Below, piece after piece: positions 35,742-44,166 of a stretch of 64,000 nucleotides of DNA. How positions within the stretch are numbered: position 1 is the first letter of the stretch; every line of letters begins with the position of its first letter. Below the pieces are notes generated by a model. The model searched no databases, had not been told where the DNA came from, and saw nothing but the letters and a program-made list of their open reading frames with translations. The stretch is from DSOI01 sp041394885 (lineage in GTDB: Bacteria; Acidobacteriota; Terriglobia; Bryobacterales; Bryobacteraceae), in the NCBI GenBank assembly GCA_041394885.1, contig JAWKHI010000007.1, positions 131,718 through 195,717 of the forward strand, read 5' to 3'. A program made the translations under genes and the position numbers.

Positions 35742-37225
35742 TCAGTTCCTTTTTGGCGGCATTGCTCGCAAGCCGCGTTCGATGAGATTTCGCGTGATGC
35801 GTTGTACGCGCGGATCCGGCCCATGAGGACGCACCCAGTGCGACCAAGGCAGCATGTGTCCGGGCGGGGAGGAAAGGCCTTGCGCCCACCAGATGGTGGA
35901 GGCGTTGAAGACGAAGTTACCGCGATCGCCGGGATAGATGGTGGACGTCCATTCGACAGGAGTGACGCCGCCGCGGAGGGCATTGCCGCGGGCCACCACT
36001 TCGAGACCGGGAATGTCGGCGGGTCACCGTGGAACTCCCAGCCCACGAGGCCGGGAATGGAGTCACCCTGCTTCATACCGGTCCCGTCGAACATCCAATG
36101 GCGGGGACTGGAGCAGATCCAGTCCCCGCCGCTGTTGAACGGATAGACGCTATGGGCGCCGATCAGTTTGTTCGCCTTGGGACCTTCGGTGGGAAAAGGC
36201 TCCTTGAACCAGCTTCCGAAATCGCCGTAGATTCCGCCGAAGACGCCCTCGCGCGAAAGGATGCGGTTGTTGCGGCCATCATAGGAGGGTTGAAAGGGAG
36301 TAACTCCCATGACCGCGTTGCCACAGAGATAGAGATGCGTCGTTCCGGCGCGAACGGAGGCGAGGGCACCGTCGTATTGGCGGGGGTCCCAATACTCGTC
36401 GTGCCCTACGCTGAGAAAAATCTTCGTGCGCAGGAACTGATCGGGGTCGATCATGTCGGAGTTACTGCAGTAAGTAACGTCGTAACCGTGCTGTTCGAGC
36501 CAGTAGGCGAGTGGAAATTCCCAGAGCAGAAACTCTCCGGAGCCGACCGACTGGGGATGATCGTAGATCTGGGCGTACTTGCCGTAGGGGCGATCGAAGC
36601 TGGCGGCGACGCCCGGAGCCCAGGGATGCCGCGGATCGGTGTAGAGGGAATAGTCGTCGGGCCAGCGATTGTAGGCGGCCCAGGTGTTGTCGGAGACCTG
36701 AAACAGGATGCCGGCGCGGCGGCGGTCCCGCACGACGAAGACGACGTAGCTTTGCCAGCCGTGCTCGCTGGGAGATTCGGCGACGCATTCGAGCCGCCCG
36801 AGGTAGACGCCGCTGGGCCAATCGGCGGGAATGGTGATTTCGGTGGATGGTTCCCATCGGCACTCACGGAGTCGATTGGGGCCGATGGTGGGGTCAGGCT
36901 GGGGCTTGCCACGGAACGGGCCCAAACGGGTGATGCGGCGCGCGCCGGCACCGCCGTAGTAGCCCAGGCGAAATACGTCGATGGAGAATCGGCGGGCGGG
37001 GTTGACGCTGACGAAGATACGGAGCGTATCGCCGGCTTCCACGCTTTGGTTGGAACAATAGCCTTCGATCAACGAAGTCCGAAAGCGCTTGGGGCTATTG
37101 GTGTAGATGTTGGTGAGCTGCCAATCGGCGCCAGGCTTGGCGTTTTCGCGGCGTATGAGGTCCGGTGACGGAGGCAAGGCCAGGGCGAGGGGAGACTGGA
37201 GGAGGGCTCGCCGGGCGATTTCCAT
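35742..37225 (-). pseudogene. N,N-dimethylformamidase-like large-subunit gene with one frameshift
   Basis: From ATG 37225 the frame encodes a leader (MEIARRALLQSPLALALPPS) and a domain with YYGGAGARRITRLGP, GRLECVAESPSEHGWQSYVV, YDVTYCSNSDMID and IFLSVGHDEYWDPRQYDGAL, as in the C-terminal part of dimethylformamidase large subunits. Near 36018-36025 the frame breaks: upstream reads WEFHGDP, downstream in another frame reads ADIPGLEVVARGNALRGG and continues to PPKRN at 35742. Restoring one C in GACCCGCC would join them. This is either a real single-base deletion or a sequencing error in a short GC run. A TACACT box lies 6 nt before the ATG. Confidence 0.65.
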
Positions 37226-37231
37226 CTCACC

Positions 37232-37237
37232 AGTGTA
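37232..37237 (-). promoter_or_regulatory. -10 box TACACT before the dimethylformamidase-like gene
   Basis: TACACT on the minus strand ends 6 nt before the ATG at 37225, consistent with a leaderless or nearly leaderless transcript; GGTGAG in between could be a short Shine-Dalgarno. Confidence 0.4.
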
Positions 37238-37301
37238 TGGCAGTGCTTGTTGCGATGTGTCCTGGGCTGGGTTGGGTCGAGTATTCTGGAGTCTACCTTT
37301 C

Positions 37302-38276
37302 ATGGCCATGAACGAGATCCGAGTCGCCACCGCGCAGTTCGAGGCGCGGGATGGCGACAAACCATACAACCTCTCCGCCATCGATGGGCTGTCGGCGCAA
37401 GCAGCCTCTGGGGGAGCAGCAATGGTGTGTTTCCACGAGTGCTGCATTCCGGGGTACACGTTTCTTGGGGGGCTGACGCGGAGTGAAGTGGAGGCCCTGG
37501 CGGAGCCGTTACCGGACGGGCCTTCGATCGAAAAGCTGCGGAGTATCGCGCGGCGGCATGATCTGATGGTGGGCGCGGGACTGGTGGAGCGCGAGGGGGA
37601 TCGCCTGTACAACACCTACGCTGTTGTGTCAGCCGAAGGGTTGATCGCGCGGCACCGGAAGCTGCATGCGTTCGTGAGCCAGCATCTCAGTTGCGGGAAC
37701 GGCTACACGGTCTTCGAGGCGCAGGGATGGAAGTGGGGCATCTTGATTTGTTATGACAACAACCTGCCGGAGAACGGCCGGATGACGGCGATGCTGGGCG
37801 CCGATGTGATCCTGGCGCCCCACGTGACCGGTTGTCTTCCCTCCCCTGCCCCTGGGCGCGGGACGGTGGACGCGGCGGTTTGGAACGAGCGGCATCGGGA
37901 CCCGGTGCGGTGCCGGATGGAATTCGACGGACCGAAGGGACGGGGTTGGATCACGAAGTGGCTGCCGGCACGGGCGTGGGAGAACGGCGTCTACGTGGTC
38001 TATGCCAACGTAATAGGACTGGATGGCGGCACGGTGAAACCAGGAGGGTCGATGGTTATCGATCCGTTTGGGGAGATCGCGGCCGAGTGCCGGAGCCTGG
38101 GAGACGAGGTAGCAGTAGCGACACTGGTCCCGGAGAACCGGCGATTGGCGTCAGGGGAGAGTTACATCCGGGCGCGGCGTCCGGAGTTGTACGGGGGGAT
38201 GGTGGAGCCGAACCCGAACCTGGGTCCGGACCGGCGTCCGGATGTGTGGTGGCAGAAGCACGGAAGAGGGCGGTGA
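37302..38276 (+). CDS. carbon-nitrogen hydrolase (nitrilase superfamily)
   Basis: A 324-residue nitrilase-superfamily enzyme with the full Glu-Lys-Cys triad: Glu46 in VCFHECCIPGY, Lys120 in IARHRKLHAF and Cys150 in WGILICYDNNLPEN. Members hydrolyse nitriles, amides or N-carbamoyl compounds. The ATG at 37302 or a second at 37308 may be used; both lie just before the conserved EIRVATAQFEA. It is divergent from the dimethylformamidase-like gene across a 76-bp gap, completing a cluster of C-N bond hydrolases. Confidence 0.85.
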   Translation: MAMNEIRVATAQFEARDGDKPYNLSAIDGLSAQAASGGAAMVCFHECCIPGYTFLGGLTRSEVEALAEPLPDGPSIEKLRSIARRHDLMVGAGLVEREGDRLYNTYAVVSAEGLIARHRKLHAFVSQHLSCGNGYTVFEAQGWKWGILICYDNNLPENGRMTAMLGADVILAPHVTGCLPSPAPGRGTVDAAVWNERHRDPVRCRMEFDGPKGRGWITKWLPARAWENGVYVVYANVIGLDGGTVKPGGSMVIDPFGEIAAECRSLGDEVAVATLVPENRRLASGESYIRARRPELYGGMVEPNPNLGPDRRPDVWWQKHGRGR

Positions 38277-38361
38277 AGTCCTATTGCGGGTGACGTTTTG
38301 CCGCACGCACCAAGGGTAGATCCGGCTGCGAGTACTGGATAAAGGACGTACTTTTGTAATG

Positions 38362-38391
38362 TTGGACGTGCGAAACAGGTCGTGATAGGAT
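38362..38391 (+). promoter_or_regulatory. promoter of the methyltransferase gene
   Basis: TTGGAC (38362-38367), an 18-bp spacer and TAGGAT (38386-38391), about 30 nt upstream of the ATG at 38421. A fair sigma-70 match. Confidence 0.45.
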
Positions 38392-38420
38392 CTGAGAATT
38401 GTAATCGGACGGCAAAGCGA

Positions 38421-39146
38421 ATGAAACCTTTCGAATACTTCTACCTTTGTTCGGAACCTTTCATGGTTCCCCTCTGGCGCATCGTGCGCAAGGAACTTAG
38501 GCGGTACGCGGGATCGAACGGGCACAGGCCTCGGATCCTGGACGTGGGGGGCCGAAAGTCCCACTATACGGTTGGGGTGCCGGCGGACGTCTGGGTTTCC
38601 GATATCCCTCGGAAAAGCGCCGTGCAGCATCAGCTTCATCTGGGAACGAGCGACTCGATCATCGGGCAGATCAAGTCCCGGCGGACCAATGTTCGTCACC
38701 TTCTTTACGACGATATGACTAACTCGTCGATTCGCTCCGGCACGTTCGATGGGGTGGTTTCAGTGGAAGTGCTCGAGCATGTGGAGCGGGACGGCGACTT
38801 CGTCCGGGAAGTGAGCCGGGTGTTGAAGCCGGGAGGGTTCTTCCTGATGACGACGCCGAACGGAGAGTCGATCGTCAACAACAACCCGGACCACAAGCGG
38901 CACTATACGCGGTTGCAATTGGAAGAGTTGTTGAAGCAGCATTTTTCCGAGGTAAGGGTGGAATATGCCGTCCGCGACAGCAAGCATCAGGCCTGGGGGC
39001 TGGCGTCGTGGTCTCCGCGGAAACCGGTGGGGACGCTGAAGAGCATGCTGGGCAACCAGATCGCGTACCGGCAATCGTCGGCCGCGGCGGTGAAGATCCA
39101 AGCGATCGGCACCCACCACCTGATCGCGCACGCGCGCAATCCGTAA
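38421..39146 (+). CDS. class I SAM-dependent methyltransferase
   Basis: A 241-residue protein with the SAM-binding motif RPRILDVGGRKSHYTVGV (the first Gly loop is altered from G-x-G-x-G to D-V-G-G-R-K-S), VWVSDIPR, then VVSVEVLEHVERDGDFVREV and SRVLKPGGFFLMTTPNGES. The last two are typical of methyltransferase 11-type proteins. The substrate is not evident; DHKRHYTRLQLEELLKQHF is often seen in methyltransferases of surface polysaccharide clusters. The ATG at 38421 is chosen for its match to the promoter and conserved start. Confidence 0.8.
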   Translation: MKPFEYFYLCSEPFMVPLWRIVRKELRRYAGSNGHRPRILDVGGRKSHYTVGVPADVWVSDIPRKSAVQHQLHLGTSDSIIGQIKSRRTNVRHLLYDDMTNSSIRSGTFDGVVSVEVLEHVERDGDFVREVSRVLKPGGFFLMTTPNGESIVNNNPDHKRHYTRLQLEELLKQHFSEVRVEYAVRDSKHQAWGLASWSPRKPVGTLKSMLGNQIAYRQSSAAAVKIQAIGTHHLIAHARNP

Positions 39147-39191
39147 CCGGAGTTCCGATGGGAGCGGGCCCGGTGGAGGAGGGCGTCGCGC

Positions 39192-39197
39192 TATCAT
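39192..39197 (+). promoter_or_regulatory. -10-like box TATCAT before the FHA-transglycosylase gene
   Basis: TATCAT ends 7 nt before the ATG at 39205, the same arrangement seen at several other starts here. No good -35 is visible in the GC-rich upstream sequence. Confidence 0.35.
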
Positions 39198-39204
39198 CCT
39201 AACG

Positions 39205-40734
39205 ATGACTCGTGGCACCGGCGCAGCCTACGCGCCGCGGCGGATTCGCGTGGGGATGAACGCCGGCGGCGACGGCCAATGGCTGTTCGATCGAACATTC
39301 CGGATCGGGCGGCGGGACGATGTGGAAGTTTCGATCCAGAGCGAGGTGGTGAGCCGTGTTCACTGCGAGGTGAGCATGGAGAATGGCGCATGGTGGGTGC
39401 GGGACATGCGGAGCGCCAATGGGATCTTCGTGAATGGGGAGCGGGTGGCGTCGGCGCCGGTGACCGGACCGACGGCGGTGCGGCTGGGATCGGAGGGGCC
39501 GTGGGTTTATTTCGACCTCGAGGCGCCGCCTCCACCACCACCTCCTCCTTCACCACCGCCTCCTCCGCGTGCTTCAGCGCCGCCGGCGGAGGCGACGATC
39601 CGGACGGGAGCGGCGGCGCCATCGAATGAGGAAGTGGCGCGGGCCATCAGTCGCTATTTTGGGGGCGCGGGCGACGGTCCGGCGGGCGACCACACGATGG
39701 TGATGCGCAAAGCCTACGCGCAGGTGCAACAAAAGCAAAAGCGGAAATATCACGGGATCTTCGCGGCGTTGGCGGTCTGCATTCTGGGCGCGGCGGCGTA
39801 TGCGTGGTATCTGCACCGGCAGGTGGGTCAGCAGACAGCGCTGGCGTTGGAATTGTTCTACACGATGAAATCGCTGGATGTGGATATCGCGGGTCTGCAG
39901 AAGCTGGTGAAGGCATCGGGAACGCCGCAAGGGGAGGAGGAGTTGCGCAAGTACCGAAGCCGCCGGGAGACGATGGGCCGCAACTACGACAATTTTCTGA
40001 GTACGCTGCAGGTGTACGACAAGAGCCTGACCCCACAGAAGCGTTTGATTCTGCGGGTGGCGCGGATTTTCGGAGAGTCCGAACTGGCGATGCCGCCGGA
40101 GTTCGTGTCGGAGGTGGAGAACTACATACGGGCGTGGCAAGGGTCCGACCGGATGGCGAAGGCGATCCGGAGGGCGCAGGACAACGGGTATGTGGAGGCG
40201 ATCGCGAACGAATTGCTGGCGCAGGGTCTGCCGCCGCAGTTTTTGTATCTGGCGATGCAGGAAAGCAATTTCGATCCTTTTATCAGTGGTCCGGAGACGC
40301 GGAGTGGGATCGCGAAGGGGATGTGGCAGTTCGTACCGGAGACGGCGTTGAAATACGGTCTCCATATCGGTCCGCTGGCGGATCTGCCGCGGCCAGACCC
40401 CTCCGATGACCGGCATCATTGGGATCGAGCGACGACGGCGGCGGCGGCGTACCTGCAGGATCTGTACCGGACCGAGGCGCAGGGTTCGGGATTTCTGGTG
40501 ATGGCTTGCTACAACTGGGGCGAAGACCGGGTACTGCCACTGGTGAGGAAGATGCCGCCGAATCCGAAGGAGCGGAATTTTTGGAGACTGCTGGCGATGG
40601 GGAAAGAGCGGCTTCCGGAGGAGACGTACAAGTACGTTTTCTACATTGCGTCGGCGGCGGTGATCGGGGAGGATCCGCGGCTGTTCGGATTCGAGTTCGA
40701 TAACCCGCTGGGATTCCTCGAGAAACGAAAATAG
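39205..40734 (+). CDS. FHA domain - transmembrane - lytic transglycosylase fusion
   Basis: A 509-residue protein joining two modules. An N-terminal FHA domain (about 12-105) shows FRIGRRDDVEV, SRVHCEV and NGIFVNGERV, the phosphothreonine-binding residues Arg, Ser, His and Asn. A Pro-only linker (108-121) and a basic stretch (QKQKRKYH) lead to a transmembrane helix at 184-203 (IFAALAVCILGAAAYAWYL). The C-terminal half ends in a soluble lytic transglycosylase domain with Glu353 in LAMQESNFDPFIS, GIAKGMWQFVPETALKYG and VMACYNWGE. The topology would place phosphopeptide sensing in the cytoplasm and murein cleavage in the periplasm. All key residues of both domains are present. Confidence 0.85.
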   Translation: MTRGTGAAYAPRRIRVGMNAGGDGQWLFDRTFRIGRRDDVEVSIQSEVVSRVHCEVSMENGAWWVRDMRSANGIFVNGERVASAPVTGPTAVRLGSEGPWVYFDLEAPPPPPPPPSPPPPPRASAPPAEATIRTGAAAPSNEEVARAISRYFGGAGDGPAGDHTMVMRKAYAQVQQKQKRKYHGIFAALAVCILGAAAYAWYLHRQVGQQTALALELFYTMKSLDVDIAGLQKLVKASGTPQGEEELRKYRSRRETMGRNYDNFLSTLQVYDKSLTPQKRLILRVARIFGESELAMPPEFVSEVENYIRAWQGSDRMAKAIRRAQDNGYVEAIANELLAQGLPPQFLYLAMQESNFDPFISGPETRSGIAKGMWQFVPETALKYGLHIGPLADLPRPDPSDDRHHWDRATTAAAAYLQDLYRTEAQGSGFLVMACYNWGEDRVLPLVRKMPPNPKERNFWRLLAMGKERLPEETYKYVFYIASAAVIGEDPRLFGFEFDNPLGFLEKRK

Positions 40735-40737
40735 GGG

Positions 40738-41367
40738 TCAGCTTTCGATGTGGCGGCCGGCGGTGGCGGCGTCAAACACGACTTCGCCCTTGCGGCTGAC
40801 ACGGCCGGCGCGGGCACCGAGTTTGACCTCGGCCCAGCCGTCGCGAAAGTCGCCGGCGTATTGGAAGCGCGGCTGGATCACGAATGCACCGTCGCGATCG
40901 ATATAGCCCCAGCGGTTGTACCACTTGACGGCGGCCACAGCTTCGGAGAAGTTGGAACAATCCTCGTAGAGCGGCGTGACGCGATAGGCGCCGGTGGGAT
41001 CGATGAAGCCCCAACGGTTGATGGCGAGGACGGCGGCGAGGCCTTCGACGAATTCGCGGGCAGCGAGATACTCGGGTGCGATCACGGTGCGTCCGGCATC
41101 GTCGACGTAGCCCCAGGTGGCGCCGAAATCCATCGGAATCAGGAGCCTCTGTGACGGATCCTGCTGAAAGCGCTGGAGGCGTTCGTATGCGGAAGTGATT
41201 TCCTTGAGCTTTTGTTCGGCGCGGGAGCGGAGGCCGGGGGAATCGTTCTGATAGCGGTCCGGATGCCAGATTTTGACGAGATCGCGATAGGCGGACTTCA
41301 CTTCGTCGGGACTGGCCGAGATGTGGAGTTCGAGGAGGTCGTAGGCGCGACGGACGTCGTCGGTCAT
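40738..41367 (-). CDS. J-domain protein with WG repeats
   Basis: A 209-residue protein. Residues 1-70 form a DnaJ J-domain with the HPD tripeptide at 35-37 (DLVKIWHPDRYQ), which stimulates Hsp70 ATPase. The rest holds three WG (tryptophan-glycine) repeats: WGYVDDAGRTVIAPEY, WGFIDPTGAYRVTPLY and WGYIDRDGAFVIQPRF, likely a small beta-propeller-like binding module. There is no Gly/Phe or zinc-finger region, so it is not DnaJ itself but a specialised co-chaperone. The start may instead be the ATG at 41388. Confidence 0.8.
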   Translation of the reverse strand: MTDDVRRAYDLLELHISASPDEVKSAYRDLVKIWHPDRYQNDSPGLRSRAEQKLKEITSAYERLQRFQQDPSQRLLIPMDFGATWGYVDDAGRTVIAPEYLAAREFVEGLAAVLAINRWGFIDPTGAYRVTPLYEDCSNFSEAVAAVKWYNRWGYIDRDGAFVIQPRFQYAGDFRDGWAEVKLGARAGRVSRKGEVVFDAATAGRHIES

Positions 41368-41442
41368 TGGAGTCGCTATTCGGATCATCGGCGGGAACGG
41401 CCCGCCGCATTAGGAAGCGGCACAGGAGGAGGGACACAGGCG

Positions 41443-42039
41443 CTAAAAGGAAGCGGCGTCACCGAACTTGCCGGCGAAAACGAATTCGGCGAGTGGACGC
41501 CGTGTGCGGGTACCCGCATCGCGGCCGGACAGGGAGGCGTGGGAGGGATCGCCGGGACTGGCGGGGTAGCCGATGGCGATGGCGGTGGCGGGCTCAAAGT
41601 CAGCGGGAACGGCGTAAAGAGTGCGGACACGGTCAAGGTCTACGCCGGCCATCTGATGGATGACGAGGCCGCGCGCAGTGGCTTCGGTGGCCATGTTGGC
41701 GGCGGCTTGGCCGAGGTCATGGAGGGCGACGCGGTTGAGTTTGCCGTTGCGGGTGAAGGCGGTTTTGAAGAGTCCGATGGCGAGCACGGGGGCGTAGCGG
41801 GCCCAATCCTGGTTGGGCGGAGAGAGACATTCGAGCACGGCCTGGAAGGCGGGGCCGCCGGATTGGCGTTCGACGATGTACCTCCAGGGCTGTTCATTGA
41901 AAGACGACGCGGCCCAGGACGCGGCGGTGAACAGCGACTGGAGATCGTGATCGGAGACCGTGCGCGGGGAAAACGCATAGGGACTCCAGCGGGTGCTGAG
42001 GAGCGAGTGAATGGGGTGTTGGGGCTGGCCGTTCTTCAT
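41443..42039 (-). CDS. nitroreductase family protein
   Basis: A 198-residue FMN-dependent nitroreductase-like protein. The N-terminal FMN-binding stretch is LLSTRWSPYAFSPRTVSDHD and AASWAASSFNEQPWRYIV; further features are HDLGQAAANMATEATARGLV and TAIAIGYPASPGDP. These enzymes reduce nitro groups, quinones or enones with NAD(P)H. It starts inside the stop of the HAD gene (ATGA), forming an M48-HAD-nitroreductase operon. Confidence 0.85.
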   Translation of the reverse strand: MKNGQPQHPIHSLLSTRWSPYAFSPRTVSDHDLQSLFTAASWAASSFNEQPWRYIVERQSGGPAFQAVLECLSPPNQDWARYAPVLAIGLFKTAFTRNGKLNRVALHDLGQAAANMATEATARGLVIHQMAGVDLDRVRTLYAVPADFEPATAIAIGYPASPGDPSHASLSGRDAGTRTRRPLAEFVFAGKFGDAASF

Positions 42040-42701
42040 TTTCTCTTCTCCGCGTGAGTTTTCCGGAGATCGCCCAGCCGCGGCATGGGTTCGGCCAAGC
42101 GTTGGCGGACGAGCGATGCGGTTTGGGTGGCGTGGCGGATGGCCAGCACATCGAAGCCGGCAGCGCGGCCGGATTCCATGCCAGCCTCGGAATCTTCGAC
42201 GACGAGGGCGGTGCGGATGCCGAGCCGCGCGGCCGCCGTCTGGTAGGGCTCCGGAGACGGCTTGAGTTGGCGGACGTCGTCGCCGGTGACGATGGCGGTA
42301 AAGGCGGAACGGACACCAGCGGCCTCGAGAGCGGGTTCGATCTCGAGGCGTCCGCTGGAGCTGACCAGGGCAATGGGCATTTGCGCGGCCAGTTCGAGCA
42401 GGAGTTCGCGTGTATCGGCGGGCATGGGAAGATCGGCGGCCATGCGGGAGCGGAAGATCTCCTTTTTGCGCGGATACTGCTGCCAGATGCCGTCGAACCA
42501 ATCATCGCGGCCGGCGACGCGGCACAGGGCGGAGATCATGGCGCGGTCTGACACGCCGATGCAGTTGGCCTCGTATTCCTCCCAGGAGAGCTGAAAGCCG
42601 TAGGGATGAAGGATCTGGTTCCAACATTCGAAGTGAAGCGGCTCGCTGTCGACCAGGACGCCATCGAAATCGAACAGGACCGCGTCGTAGGGGCCCGCCA
42701 C
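42036..42701 (-). CDS. HAD-family phosphatase (beta-phosphoglucomutase-like)
   Basis: A 221-residue HAD hydrolase of subfamily I. Motif I is VLFDFDGVLVDSEPLHF with the nucleophile Asp, motif II is IALVSSSGRLEIE, the Lys of motif III is in RQLKPSPEPYQTAAARLG and motif IV is ALVVEDSEAGMESG. The helical cap lies between motifs I and II. Likely substrates are sugar phosphates. The GTG start overlaps the M48 stop by one base (TAGTG) and its own stop overlaps the nitroreductase ATG. Confidence 0.88.
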   Translation of the reverse strand: MAGPYDAVLFDFDGVLVDSEPLHFECWNQILHPYGFQLSWEEYEANCIGVSDRAMISALCRVAGRDDWFDGIWQQYPRKKEIFRSRMAADLPMPADTRELLLELAAQMPIALVSSSGRLEIEPALEAAGVRSAFTAIVTGDDVRQLKPSPEPYQTAAARLGIRTALVVEDSEAGMESGRAAGFDVLAIRHATQTASLVRQRLAEPMPRLGDLRKTHAEKRK

Positions 42702-44068
42702 TAGCGGGGGACCTGGATGGAATTGATCATCTGATCGAAGATGGGCTGGGCGTAATTCATATCGCCCTGCGGAGCAACGAAGAGCATGTAGAGCATGCCC
42801 GCGGGGATATCGGCGGTAACCAGGACGAGGGCTTCCGTCTGGCCTTGAAAGGCCGACTGGCCCTGCATGCGGGCAGCCATGGCATTCAGGCCGTTGACGC
42901 GGAAGCTTTGCATGTTGCCGGCGAGTTTGACGTTCTGATCCTGCTGTTGGAACTTGGCGAGCAATTCCTGGGTGTTTTTCTTGAGATCGCGCTGCTGGAC
43001 CTTTACGGCGTCGGCGATGACGCCATAGGCGAGTGCGCCGTTTTGGAACATGCCAGCGGGCGAGGAAATGGTGATGGATCCGCCTTCCTGCTGCTGGAAG
43101 ATCTGCCAGTTATCGGGATAGCCGAAGACCACTTCCTGGCTCTTGAATTCCTTCAACTGTCGACCGGGCCGGGCGGCGGAGATGTTCTTGGGATCCCCGG
43201 TGGGCGCCGCGCCTTGTCCGGGCTTGGGTTTCTCTACTTTGGGGAGCTTCTGGATTTCCTGTTTGACGGCGGGCAGGCGGCCAGAGTCCGGCATGTAGTC
43301 CCGCTTGGGCAGGAGGAGAATTTCCTCCGAAACCGCTTTGACGCGGTTGCCCGGATTGGGGTGGCTGGCCATGAACTCCGAAAGCCGGCTCTCTTTCCCG
43401 CCCTGGGCCTGCAATTTTTCGAAGAAGCGCGCCATTTCGATGGGGTTGTAGCCGGCTTGCGACATGATGCGAGTGCCAAGAAGATCGGCGTCGCGTTCGG
43501 CGTTACGGGAGAACTTCATGAGCAGCGAATTGGCGCCCAATCCTACGCCCAACTGGGCCAACATGCCTGTAATGCCGCCGCCAGCCATTTGCGCGCCGAT
43601 CATGGCGGGAAGCTGGATGAGGTTGGCTTTGGAGGCTTGATTGGTGCCGTGGCGGAGAGCGGCGTGTGAAATCTCGTGCGCGAGTACGCCCGCGATCTGG
43701 CCCTCGTTGTCGGCGGCCATGATGAGTCCGGTGTGGGTGAAGCTGGGTCCGCCGGGCAGAGCGAAGGCGTTGATGGAGTCTTCTTGCACGACCTTGAAGG
43801 TGTAGGGGAAGCCGCCGGCGTCAGGGGAGGCGGCGAGTTTCTTGCCGATGTTCTCGATGAAGCCATGAATGGTGGGGTTGGTGATGACCACCATTTCCTG
43901 CTCGACCTGTTTGGCGTATTCCTGTCCCATCTGGACGTCCTGCTCTTTGCTGAACAGGTTGAACCCCGGTTTGAGCGTGCGCGGCTTCTTGGCTTTCTCT
44001 TGCGCGGCGACGCTTGAAAAAGAACCGCCAGCCAGCGCAGCCATCAGGATCAACAGGGACAGTCTCAT
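42701..44068 (-). CDS. exported M48 family metalloprotease
   Basis: A 455-residue zinc protease with a signal peptide (MRLSLLILMAALAGGSFSSV). HEISHAALRH carries the zinc ligands His131 and His135 and catalytic Glu132; the third ligand Glu is in RNAERDADLLGTRI. The C-terminal 190 residues after a Pro/Lys linker (KVEKPKPGQGAAP) form an extra domain of unknown role. It resembles BepA/Oma1-type periplasmic quality-control proteases. A strong Shine-Dalgarno AAGGAGG (44077-44083) sits 8 nt before the ATG, an exception to the leaderless pattern elsewhere. Confidence 0.88.
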   Translation of the reverse strand: MRLSLLILMAALAGGSFSSVAAQEKAKKPRTLKPGFNLFSKEQDVQMGQEYAKQVEQEMVVITNPTIHGFIENIGKKLAASPDAGGFPYTFKVVQEDSINAFALPGGPSFTHTGLIMAADNEGQIAGVLAHEISHAALRHGTNQASKANLIQLPAMIGAQMAGGGITGMLAQLGVGLGANSLLMKFSRNAERDADLLGTRIMSQAGYNPIEMARFFEKLQAQGGKESRLSEFMASHPNPGNRVKAVSEEILLLPKRDYMPDSGRLPAVKQEIQKLPKVEKPKPGQGAAPTGDPKNISAARPGRQLKEFKSQEVVFGYPDNWQIFQQQEGGSITISSPAGMFQNGALAYGVIADAVKVQQRDLKKNTQELLAKFQQQDQNVKLAGNMQSFRVNGLNAMAARMQGQSAFQGQTEALVLVTADIPAGMLYMLFVAPQGDMNYAQPIFDQMINSIQVPR

Positions 44069-44154
44069 CGCGTCAGCCTCCTTGGGGGTATCAGTTGGAG
44101 AGATGTCCGGCGCTGTGTTTTTGTTTCCAACTTCTTGGCGCGGCCATCAAAAGC

Positions 44155-44160
44155 TATAAT
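44155..44160 (+). promoter_or_regulatory. ilvE: -10 box TATAAT for ilvE (leaderless)
   Basis: A perfect TATAAT ends 6 nt before the ATG at 44167, so transcription would begin at the start codon itself. TTCTTG at 44132-44137, 17 bp upstream, is a weak -35. Confidence 0.6.
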
Positions 44161-44166
44161 AGCGAA

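Noticed and set aside
39526..39570. Pro-rich run in the FHA fusion considered as a simple-sequence repeat element
   Set aside because: It codes an in-frame linker within a conserved protein; no flanking repeat structure.
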